From assembly GCA_038503065.1 (NCBI GenBank), contig JBCAMK010000016.1:992001-1056000 (forward strand): 64,000 nt of DNA, written 5' to 3'. Under the pieces are notes generated by a model. That model was not told the DNA's origin, did no database searches, and worked only from the letters and a program-made list of their open reading frames with translations. Both the position numbers and the translations under genes were made by a program. Numbering within the stretch: the first letter of the stretch is position 1; every line of letters begins with the position of its first letter. This document shows positions 26,992 through 36,747 of this stretch, piece after piece. Source of the stretch: Paragyromitra xinjiangensis (lineage: Eukaryota > Ascomycota > Pezizomycetes > Pezizales > Discinaceae).

Positions 26992-27651
26992 ATGCCTGCA
27001 ATCAGACAAGAGACCTCTAAAGCCTCAAAACATCAACCCCCACTCCATCGCAATCCCCCATTCCCGAAAGGCTATAAAGACCCCTTCCCAGGGGCCTTCA
27101 GCACAAAACCTGTCTGTGGAATCACCTCGCGCGCAACAAACAAAGAGATCAAAAAGGATACTAAGCTTATCACGACATCGCCCTACTACAAGTCAAACGG
27201 GTCGACCGTAATCACGAACTCCGTGAACACTGCTAAAACCCTAGCTTCTACCTCTTCTATTGGGAGCTCGCTTCCTGTTAATACCTGCAGAGGGGACGTA
27301 TCTGGTACTCTATATAAAGACGAGGAACTAGAGATCATGGTAACACGGCTAATAGATGCTGTGAGTCTAGCTTTAGCTCCGATGGTTTCTTCACCTCCTC
27401 ACACCTATAAAGTTACCAAACCCCGCAAAGCTGCTAAACCAAGCAAACCAAAGCTTGCTGGTGTTCAGAAGCCGCGAGTGCCGCTGGGGGCTCGGGATGT
27501 TAATGTAATTTCTCGGGCCAAGCCTAGAAAGAGTAGAAAGCCTATAGCGCTTCGAGGGGCTGGGGGGAAGTTGTTTATTAATAGGGAAAGATATCGAAGC
27601 TCCGCTGCGGTGCCACGGGCTGCGCTGGCGCAGACTCTGGGGACTTTGTAG
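26992..27651 (+). CDS. Basic hypothetical protein
   Basis: Single-exon 219-aa ORF beginning with ATG in a reasonable context (CAGCCATGCC). I recognise no family. The N-terminal half is polar. A short amphipathic helix (DEELEIMVTRLIDAVSLAL, about 106-124) is the only segment that looks folded. The C-terminal 80 residues are rich in Lys, Arg, Pro and Ala, which would suit nucleic-acid binding or nuclear location, but that is a guess. No signal peptide or membrane segment. The length of open frame and the lack of competing ORFs favour a real gene, though a chance ORF cannot be excluded. Confidence 0.4.
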   Translation: MPAIRQETSKASKHQPPLHRNPPFPKGYKDPFPGAFSTKPVCGITSRATNKEIKKDTKLITTSPYYKSNGSTVITNSVNTAKTLASTSSIGSSLPVNTCRGDVSGTLYKDEELEIMVTRLIDAVSLALAPMVSSPPHTYKVTKPRKAAKPSKPKLAGVQKPRVPLGARDVNVISRAKPRKSRKPIALRGAGGKLFINRERYRSSAAVPRAALAQTLGTL

Positions 27652-28980
27652 GAGTTTTCGGTTTTGGTTTTTGAGTGTGCTGGACTTTGTTTTGGAAAGT
27701 GGTTTGGGTTGTATTTTAGAATTTTGTATTGATATTGAAGAGTTTGAGGGTGGAGGTTGTGGATATTGGGGGTTGTATTGGATATTGGGGTTCGGGATTT
27801 AGACATTGCATAGGACTTGAGAATTAGAATACTATTTTGGGAATGTTAGAGTGGTCAAGCTAAGTTATCAGTACTTTGGGAATTGCTGTCACGGTGAGGC
27901 TGGGGGTGTCGTTATTCAGCGGCTGTTCGTATTGCTCATTTTTGCTGGGTGTGCCGCAAGAGTCGTCACCGAGTTCAGAGTCTTCTACGAGTATGATCCA
28001 AGGCTTCGGAGAGTGAAATCAAGTTGGTTGTGATCGAGGACGAAATCAGTGCTATTAATATACTCGAAGGGAACAAAGAAATAGCACCCCTAACCCGTAA
28101 AACTAGGGGTGGTGACTTAGCCTTGCAACTAGACCCGCCAAGTGGTCCCTGGGACATGTTTAGGTGTGAGAAGTGAAAACTATTATTGGTTATATCAGGC
28201 GGCGGTCCCGGGAGCGCTATAAATATCTAGCGTTGAACATAGGTATTGCATAAAGAGGAGAGCGGGGAAATTCCCGAGATTATGGCACGGCACGAGACGC
28301 AATATCATAAGAGATTATTACTATGGTGATGGATTTTTCCTACTATTGATCTGTGATGGTTATTAGGAGCTCGGTTTCTCGTACAGAATACCCGTATTCG
28401 AGGTCATAAACGAGGGATTTAGTGCACGAGTGATATTCTGTGAATGTGAGAAGGTTGATGTTGGGAGAGCTGGGTAGCTTAGAAACGAACTAGCACCAGG
28501 GATCCATAGAATACGTAAATCTTGTGAGTTATGGAATAAAAAAATCGTGTTCGATGGGTTCTGGGTATGGTGTCTATGGTTAATGTAATGATGGTTAGTG
28601 TCAGCTATGGTTTAATAATAGCGGAAGAGAATCCTCGGGCTCTTGTTGAGCGAATACTTCTTCAGCTCCGGGGTGGAGCTGGTGGGTCACGGTTTGTTGT
28701 GGGTGAAAACGTGACGGCTTAGATATATGCACTTACAGTGTTATTTTGGTCCCTTTGTGGCATGTTTTGGGTTTCGAGTCGCGCACTTAAAGTTACGTTT
28801 CAAGAAAATTCTGCAATGACCAGCGCGTGTTTGGCCCAAGATAGAAAAGAGGATTTGGGAGCCAACTTGAATACATGTAGTATCAAGCCGCGTCAAGACA
28901 CGCAGATTCCTAGAATTATCGAGGGGAATTTTAATATCCTCCCCTCCTCTTCCCACTCTCATCTGCCGCGTTCTCCTCTC
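27652..28980. other. Intergenic region upstream of CDC6
   Basis: No gene recognised. The ORF at 28738-29061 runs into the CDC6 promoter and has no domain-like content. Confidence 0.4.
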
Positions 28981-28985
28981 AATTT

Positions 28986-29101
28986 ACGCGTCTCTCCTGC
29001 CAAGGCCAATTTAGAAAACGCGAATTCTCCGCCAAGATCCATTTTCGACGCGTTCCTCTAGCAACCGCCATCTCCTGAAACGCGCATTTTACTTTTCGCG
29101 G
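28986..29101 (+). promoter_or_regulatory. Cluster of MCB-type (ACGCGT-like) motifs upstream of CDC6
   Basis: ACGCGT occurs at 28986-28991 and 29048-29053. ACGCGA lies at 29018-29023, ACGCGC at 29080-29085 and TTCGCG at 29096-29101. They sit 185-300 bp before the CDC6 start codon. In yeasts, MBF binds such motifs to drive G1/S expression, including fission-yeast cdc18 (CDC6). Sites are seen directly; function is inferred. Confidence 0.6.
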
Positions 29102-29285
29102 AGTCACTGGCGTCAGCCCCCGTTTTCATATCTTCAACCTCCAACCTCCAACCCTCACTCTCACTTCGCCATAGCATTCCATCATTTACTTGCATCCATT
29201 CATTAATCGATCGCTTCTCGCCTGTAGTCACTCTTTCATTGCTGCTACCTTCCAAGTTCATCTTGCATTATAATAATAAATCATC

Positions 29286-31287
29286 ATGTCTGCCTCGGTT
29301 CTCGGTAAACGCACAAGATCGTCCCCTACATTTTCTGGTAAGTCCGTCCGTATCTTCGTCTCGCCATATTTTTTTACTAACGTACTAGCTAGTAGTTGTT
29401 GCAACACCGTCAACATTACGCACTAAAAAACCTACACGAAAAAATAAAATCACCCGTGAATCAGTTGTTATTCATGAAGAGGAATCCGACTTTGAAGACA
29501 CAATCTATCTGGCCACCAATGTCGTCCGAGATGAAGATATGGAGACGGGGAGTCCTACTCCCAAAAAGGCACGACGACAATCTCCAAAACAGCAAATCAC
29601 TGTATCTCGCATGCCGCTCTCCCCTCAAAAAGTCAACACAATCTTCAGATCTGGGAAAGCGATGGTGATTGAACAACCTAAGGTTATAGAACAACCAAAA
29701 ATCGCTGATCCTCCGTGTCCGAAGACTCCACGGCACAGAGACTCAGTCAAGAAACCTGTAACCCCGCGCCACCGTGTTTCTGCTATCGGCAAGCCTCTCA
29801 CTCCTCGTAGTGGTAAATTATTTTCCACACCTACCAAGGGTATCTCGACACCCACTGTCATGAATACAGCCAAGACACTCTTCTCTCGCAGTGGTGATCC
29901 AGGTCGTCTCGTTGGCCGTGACGAGGAACGTAAAAGACTCGCCGATTTTCTCGAGCCGCGACTAAGTTCGCGATCTGGTGGATGTCTTTACGTCAGCGGC
30001 CCACCGGGATGTGGAAAGTCTGCATTGTTGACTGAGGTTATGGGGGATCTGGGGGCTGATAAGGCCGACAACGTCAAGAAAGCCTACGTTAATTGCATGA
30101 CCATGAAGGACCCTAAGGGCATCTACGTGAAGCTTCTCGAAGAGTTCTACACCGACGAGATACTCTCCTCGCCAACCGGGATGGAAGATCTCGAGGCCCT
30201 CTTCGTTCCTAGGAAGAATTCGAAAAAGGCTGATCCCAATGTCTTCGTTGTTGTCCTCGATGAAATTGACCATCTCCTCACAAAGGACCAGGAAGTTCTC
30301 TATAGTATCTTCGAATGGTCCCTCGTCCGCAACTCTCGCCTTATCCTTCTCGGTATCGCCAACGCCCTTGACCTAACAGATAGGTTCCTTCCCCGTCTTA
30401 AGGCACGGAATCTCACTCCTCAGCTCCTCCCGTTTCTGCCATACTCTGCCCCTCAGATTGCAGCGGTCATCACCAACCGCCTCCGCGCCCTCCTTCCACA
30501 AGGCACCGCCACCCCTGGTGACTTCGTCCCGTTCATGCATCCTGCCGCCATCCAACTTGCAGCCCGCAAAGTTGCCGCTGCAACAGGTGACCTGCGTAAA
30601 GCATTCGACATCTGTCGGCGCGCTGTAGAGCTCGTCGAAGCTGAGACTCGCCAAAAGGAAGCCACCCGCCTTAACCAAATTCAAGAATCCGAGAGCGAGA
30701 ACTCTTCTCATCCCAAATCCCTCGAGGGGGACATGCCATCCATTACCTCACCTGGCCCGCGCATCCCGCTCATCGAGAATATGAGCCTAAACTCACCCCG
30801 CCGGCCACAATCCTCAGTAGCATCGTTGTGTGCTCTTACTTCAATGACCATTGAGACTGCTCCTCGCGTTATGCTTTCTCACATCGCCCGTATCGCTTCA
30901 ACCTCTTTCGGTGGATCTACAATTTCTCGTGTCAAGACGCTTAATCTGCAGCAGAAGGCGGTGCTTTGTGTTCTCGTTACTACTGAAAAGTCTAAGGGGT
31001 CTGTAACGATCCGCCAGCTGTTCGAAGCTTATTCAGTGGCGTGCAAGCGTGAGAGACAGCTGCATCCATTAACGAGCACGGAGTTTCGGGATGTTGTAGC
31101 GAGCTTAGAGGATCGCGGAGTTATCAGTGCTGTTGGAGGAGGCGCGAATTTGGGAACGCCGGGTAAGAAAGGGAAAGTGGGAGATGAGGCACGGATTTCG
31201 GCATGTGTAAGAGAGATGGATTTAATAACGGCAGTGGCGGATGTGGGCCCGATTTTGACGAGGTTGTTTACTGATAATGCGGTATGA
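29286..31287 (+). CDS. CDC6: Cdc6/Cdc18 replication-licensing AAA+ ATPase
   Basis: Exons 29286-29337 and 29393-31287; 648 aa. Cdc6 binds ORC at replication origins and loads the MCM helicase in G1. The N-terminal 170 residues carry many CDK-type sites (SPTPKK, SPQK, TPRHR twice, TPRS, TPTK), as expected for cell-cycle-regulated destruction, among basic stretches. The AAA+ core has GRDEERKRL, Walker A GPPGCGKS (about 219), Walker B VVVLDEID (about 302) and the sensor segment LLGIANALDLTDRFLPRL. The C-terminal 150 residues form the winged-helix domain (TTEKSKGSVTIRQLFEAY region). The acceptor at 29387-29395 is a tandem TAGTAG, so 29396 is an equally in-frame start for exon 2. AATAAA signals follow at about 31656-31675. 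Confidence 0.95.
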
Positions 31288-32155
31288 TTGGTGTAAGGTG
31301 GGTGGTTGGGGGCTTAGGGTTGGGAGGGGGGTTATGTTAAGGCTTTGTTTTATTGGGAGTGTGCAACTTTCTTTCTTTCTTTCTTTGGAGCATTGGTTAA
31401 TGTGTATATCATGGCTATGGATGCGTTTGATGGTAAAAAAAATTCTCTTCTCTTTTATACAGCCTCTTTTTGAATGGTGGTTCCTTTTTTTCTTCTTCAG
31501 TGTTTGCTTCGCACTTTCTGCGGCATTCTATATGTTTGGGGTTTGTATAATATACCTGTTTTTGATGTTATTATTGTTGTGGTTGGGTGTTTGGACGCTG
31601 GTTATGGGTGGATGGATGATGGGATGGGGGGTGGGGTTAGTTAGTTTCTAGTTAGAATAAAACAATAAATAAATCACAATGTGTTCTCGGTATTCTCGTG
31701 TTTCTTGCTAGTTAGACGGACGATCATCGTTCGTCACTCGCACTGGCACCACATGTTGTAATATTGGGGCACGTAGGGAGGAATAGAAGACTCGATTTCT
31801 TGCTTGCTAGGTGGGCAGTACGGCCCCTATCTAAATAGCCCTCTTGGGTGCCCGAGTGCCCGGTACCTGTCTCTCAATCATTTCCGACCCCGAAGCCACG
31901 TCCCGTACTAGGAAGCATATCTAACACTACACCACCTGATAACCCCTGTTCCCTCATTTATTCATCCTCTCGCTTGCCCTTTGCGTAAGTACCACACCAC
32001 GTCTCCTATGAATGAGCCTCTTCGTTGGTGACTCTAGCACGATGAGTGTGACTCGATTGGCCTGACCCATACAGAGTGGGGAAGTGGCAACTGAGGGCAT
32101 AAACCTCTTGCTTTGGGCCGGAGCAGCAAATACAAAGGCAGATGATATCAAAAGG
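31288..32155. other. CDC6 3' flank
   Basis: T/G-rich downstream region with AATAAA-type signals at 31656-31675. The 31277-31651 open frame overlaps the CDC6 stop and is Leu/Trp/Phe-rich by composition only. The 31848-31925 stretch weakly resembles 36484-36560. Confidence 0.4.
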
Positions 32156-32163
32156 GAAAAAAA
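32156..32163 (-). terminator. Pol III terminator of tRNA-Glu
   Basis: A run of eight A on the plus strand reads as T8 on the minus strand, about 14 nt after the tRNA 3' end, the position and sequence expected for RNA polymerase III termination. Confidence 0.75.
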
Positions 32164-32176
32164 TACAAAATTTAAC

Positions 32177-32247
32177 TCCGTTGCGGGGAATCGAACCCCG
32201 ATCTGCTCGGTGAAAGCGAGCGATGCTAACCGTTACACCACAACGGA
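32177..32247 (-). tRNA. tRNA-Glu (anticodon UUC)
   Basis: On the minus strand the 71-nt sequence folds as a cloverleaf. The acceptor arm pairs TCCGTTG with CAACGGA. The anticodon stem GCTCG/CGAGC closes the loop CTTTCAC, giving anticodon TTC. The T arm is GGGG-TTCGATT-CCCC. No intron. The D arm contains the A-box-like GTGTAACGGTTAGC and the T arm the B box GGTTCGATTCC. Confidence 0.96.
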
Positions 32248-33077
32248 TTATGGTAAACGTGTGTTTTTATGATATGTGAGTTACTTGCTGGTTGGATTTA
32301 AGTTCGGGCTGGTCGAGATGAAGGTAGCAAAGATGCGTGTGGTGCGAGGTGGGGTGGATGCGGTTCATGTCTTCTTTGTTGGCTTGGTTTGTCTGTTTTG
32401 AGTGGTTGAAGGATCTTTGTTTTGGGGGTATAGCCTTTTTATACCTCATTTCTGAGTAGGTACCTGTAAGATTTGAGTGGACGCTGGATATCATTAACTA
32501 TGGCTCATACCTAAAGGGTATGTTTTGAAATCTTCTTGGGGCAGTCACGTGTTGTTGGGCGAAAACTTGAAACTTTGATCGTTGAAAAATCCTCAAATAT
32601 ATTTCGTTCAAGGGTAAACCTAATATCTAGTATTTTCATTTTTTCTCTCTAGGTAAATACCTCTGGCTACAGCCATATCTGGAGTTATCAAATAGTGGGA
32701 ACAGACTAAGCATACCTCGCACCAGAAATGCATAACCACCTGTTTCCCAAATTGCGACTCGACATATATGGTAATCATCCCAATCGTTCTTGATATTCCC
32801 ACCTGCATTTGTTCCTACTTTTTGAGAGGGCCTGATCGGACTGTTGTCACTCCCGTGTCATTTTGCCTCATCATTTCATACTTCCCTTGTACAGGAGCCT
32901 CCGAAACTGGAAATTCAGAGCGATTTATTTCTAAAGGCAGAACAAGAATTTGAGAGTGCCTTTGTAGTATGTGTGTATTCTATGTAGTTTTAATTTGTCT
33001 AGGTAGAGAAAACTCTATTATATACATAAGACCTATGAATTATAACACTATTGCGTGTGGAGTTTTCGGTGAATCAT
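32248..33077. other. Intergenic region
   Basis: Between the tRNA gene and the 3' end of the secreted anchor-B type gene. Nothing supported. Confidence 0.4.
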
Positions 33078-34883
33078 TCAGAATTCCGCACGGAAGCTTC
33101 CAGTGGTCTTTTTACTCCTCTTAACCACGAAAACACCTCTATCATAGGTGTTAATGATAATGTGGCCGGATTTAAAGTAAGCGTACGAGCCCCAAGTACC
33201 CATAAACTCAGCAGCCGGGGACGCATCATCCTCAGGAAAAACTGATATCCAATTCGTTAAGGTCTATCCTGATCATACGTGTGGTACTTGGGTTACTTAC
33301 TATCAATATACGCAACCTCTTTGATATTCCCCCCTGTAGGATCTTTCGGAATCCCACTAACATCTAGGATCCTCAAGCCAGCGCCATAGTTCGACTGGTA
33401 CGAGAAACCGTTGATGATGAATTGGTTGTGGTCAATTGAAACTACAGAGGATTTGTGGAAACCGGTTTGGATTGGCTTCTCTAAGTTCGCAATGTTCCAG
33501 ATGTAAGTAGTAGCCTTCTGGTCTGCTGCTGCACCGGCTTTTCGCTGCTCGTCAAGTTCGTCATCTAGGAGAAGGAACTCTTGATTTTCGGTGTCCAGGA
33601 CCCAACCCTGATGAGTGTAGGAGGCACCCTCGTAGGAGATGCGGGAAATAATGTTGGTGGTGGTCTTATTAGTGATGTCGTAGATGGTTAGGCTGTCTTC
33701 GTTGTAGCCATAGCAGATCTCCTTTCCGTAGTAACGAGTATCGGGTCCTTTGTAGATTAAGCACTGGGCACTAGAGGAATGCCTTTTTTTGAGCTGTGGA
33801 TATACAAAGGATTGTCATTTGGTAACTTACTCATGCACATATCCATCATCAGCAGCACAACCTGTTTGTGTTGGGTTTGACGGGTCGGAAACATCAATAA
33901 AAATTAATCCGGACTTGCAAATATCATTCCGGGGTCTATAGAGCCGTTAGAAATGAATTCTTGTTATAGTTGAAGAGTGAGGGGAATTACTGTGCTCCAA
34001 CAGCGATGATATGTTGACTGGCCTCAGCGATAACCACGTTATGCGAGCGCCCAACAGGTAATTCGTTGAAATGACCAGTGACATCTTTGATCTTGTCAAA
34101 AGTCTTAGTAGCGGTTGACAGTGGGTTCCACCAAGGCCTAACATCCAAAAGCTATTTCTACTGTCAGCAAGTGACTATCAAGAGCATCAATTGCAGAATT
34201 ACCTTCTTCAAATCGAAAATCTGGATACCGTGGTCAACGGCCTCTGATCCAATGATAGCGTAGTGTTTGTATGTCTTGATTTCGCGCCAAATGATAGGAA
34301 CACTATGCTGTGGTAGGCGGCCGATGTAATCGAGGGTACCCTCTTTCTTGCCCCATATGGGGACGTAATTCCACCAGCCCTTGCCAACCACCTCGGCGAA
34401 TGCTGCGCCATCGGCTTGACCGATAATAGCAAACTCGCGGCTTCCAAGGGTTATGCCCCAAATTGAGCTGCCTGGAAAATTAAATATTTAGTAACGTAAT
34501 TCTTCTTAATAAATCACCAATGGATGCGGAGGAGATGTACCAATTCGTTCGGTGTTATTAGTAGAGCCCAGATCCTCATGAGTAAGATACCCCGCAACAT
34601 CAAGATTCAAACACTGGAAGGTGCTATTGGCCTCTTTTCCTACTGCGACATAACCATCTCGGCAAGGATAATAGCCATTGCTTGACTTATATCGCCCTGG
34701 CTTGAAGTAGCCTAACTCTCGATAATGCTGCCAGGTCGCCTCTTTCTCGGCCATAATGCCATCCATTACCTCACCGGAAGCATATTTAAGGTGTTCAACA
34801 TTATCCACAGCCTTCTCTCGGGCGTGGGAGCCTAGTGGGCCATAGATGGAAAGAATATAGGCTGTGATGGCTGGAAGCTTCAT
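33078..34883 (-). CDS. Secreted choice-of-anchor-B / LVIVD-repeat (regulatory P domain-like) protein
   Basis: Minus-strand exons 34883-34541, 34471-34203, 34151-33991, 33935-33831, 33770-33301 and 33241-33078 give 503 aa with all phases closed. The N-terminus (MKLPAITAYILSIYGPLGSHA) is a signal-peptide-like segment. Typical family blocks follow: FQCLNLDVAGYLTHEDLGS, SSIWGITLGSREFAIIG, HYAIIGSEAVDHGIQIFDL, GRSHNVV, GLIFIDVSDP, VHDAQCLIYKGPDTRYYG, YTHQGWVLD and GLRILDVS. This is the beta-propeller-like architecture of secreted choice-of-anchor-B proteins, annotated in fungi as regulatory P domain proteins. The biochemical role is unknown; a surface or extracellular location is likely. Acceptor choice for exon 5 rests on the conserved HDAQC join; other AGs upstream break the frame or the motif. 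Confidence 0.85.
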
Positions 34884-36747
34884 TTTGAATTATCGACCTT
34901 ACTTGGTATGGTAGATACGAATAATGGGTCCGAAGGTAATGGAGACATCTCCACCGGTATTTAAACTGTTTCTTGAGGAGCAGAATTCCCAATTGGTTCT
35001 TGTGATGTGAAGATAACTGCGGGGAATCCAAGCTAATAGTGATGCGGGTAGTGCCAACGTTGTCAAGTGTAAGTGCTCGTTAGATACCGATCCAAGAGCT
35101 TGGCCATTTATTTCAAGGTCGAGAATACCAGGGAAATAGATATCGCAACTGAAGTTTCTATATAACGACCTTCCTTGTGTTCGGGCTGTGGCTGCCCTAC
35201 GGCTTGGCTGGAGGTTTGCCTTCCTAATGGGGATGTTGTCACCCGAGAAGAGCACTGCAGTGCAGTCGCTCATTAGTTGAATTTGTACCTGAGCTATTAG
35301 AGACAGGAGTTGTATGTATGGCCGTATACATGCTTGAGTTTAGAGACGATTTGAGATCTGGATTCGGTGGCTAGTGTTTTGACTTTTATGTTCAATTTTC
35401 GCCCATTTACGAACAGGTCAGCTGGTAGGTAAACGGGCCAACCCATTACGTTGCATACCTCGCCTAGGGACACGGAGTTCCTTGAATACGGGTACGGGTC
35501 AGCCGATACTCAAAGTGGTCCCGTTAGTATACGAGTTGGCCTGTTTCCCTACTAGCCAGCCTGTTTGTAAATGGGCCTTGATAGAATACAGGTCGGAACA
35601 CATATCTTCGATATATAGGCGAGATCCCTGAATATGGCAGATAGAATTGTTCCCTGTTCGCAGCTTAAATCTCTCCTCCGACTTAACGGCTACGGTAGGC
35701 CTATGTGGGGAAATAAAGTATCTGGCGGGCCTGGCCGAATTTATAAAAAAGGGCCGTTGCCAAGTACTTGGTACTGTACATCCAAGCATCAAATTTTGCC
35801 AAGTTCACCAAAAGTTGTCGTCATTATTAGATAGCATTTGATGATAGTATGGATATGGAAGCTCGAATTGTCAAGCCTTGTCGGCTGAACCCGATATCTT
35901 CATTGATTACGAAGGGTTTGGACACGAATTACACATTTTGGCTAGGAAATCACTAACTCGTATATCTGCCAAGTATGCTAGACCTGTTGGCGCTAACCTG
36001 GTTATAGAATTTGTGGCTGTGAGGAAATAACTGTTGGACCCGATTACCAGCCACTACCCTACAGGATCTAGTACATGTTGCGATGGGCTTTCTGTATTGA
36101 TGTGCCAAAGCAATGTTCACCCCTCCTCTCAAAAGGTCAAGTACATTCTCCTTAAAAGTTGTACCTAACTTAGCCCGTTTTCACCATCACTTGCTAATGG
36201 GTAACACTACATCTCAGTATTTCTAGCCTATGGAGTAGCCTAACCTCTCGCACACATTCTTGATCAACATTTCCCTGATGGGATTGGTTCTGGCCTTTGA
36301 AGGTCCTGGGGACTAACGACTGCCATGTATCGATCTCCAAGAACAAAACATCAAAGGCATAAATATCATAGATCTTTTTGAACGGGAAGAAGTATTCGCC
36401 AGATGACTTGCAGGTTCAGCAATATCTAGGCATTTGGGAAGTATAGAATTGTCTCAATGACCCTCTCGGGCACCTTGGACGCTGTGCGCTCGGGTGCCCG
36501 TCTCTCATTGATCCCCGTCCCCTGAAGCCATACCCGAACGACCCCATATTGGGGGCTTTTCCAACATTGCGGTTGGCATATTGAGCGAGTGACAATCTGT
36601 GATTCAAAACGGACTATTACATATCACTGGAAAACCAATCGTCTATTTCTATCATGCTAAGGTAACTACTAGGTACACTCCACAGTACTAGGTAGCATGA
36701 ATGATATACAAAGTGATAACATAAGTCTTAGTATGATTTATATTTCC
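34884..36747. other. Intergenic region with one foldback element
   Basis: Contains the inverted-repeat element at 35387-35604. The ORF at 34899-35273 (-) overlaps the promoter of the anchor-B gene and has no recognisable domain. No other feature is supported. Confidence 0.4.
35387..35604. mobile_element. Foldback element E, short relative of the 55.4-kb element
   Basis: Inverted arms at 35400-35441 and 35533-35576 (core GCCCATTTACGAACAG / GCCCATTTACAAACAG). The right half, from about 35500, aligns with the terminal inverted repeat at 55866-55989, including CAAAGTGGTCCC versus CAAAGTGATCCC and the outer end GGTCGGAACACATA versus GGTCAGAACATA. TA flanks both ends. Non-autonomous: no ORF. Confidence 0.55.

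Noticed and set aside
28738..29061. 107-codon plus-strand ORF upstream of CDC6
   Set aside because: It overlaps the MCB cluster and begins TTATTT without an ATG start; composition is not protein-like.
31277..31651. 124-codon hydrophobic ORF overlapping the CDC6 stop
   Set aside because: T/G-rich 3' flank reads as Leu/Phe/Trp runs; there is no family match or plausible promoter.
34899..35273. 124-codon minus-strand ORF upstream of the secreted anchor-B gene
   Set aside because: It lies in that gene's immediate promoter, ends 16 bp before its start codon and has no recognised domain.
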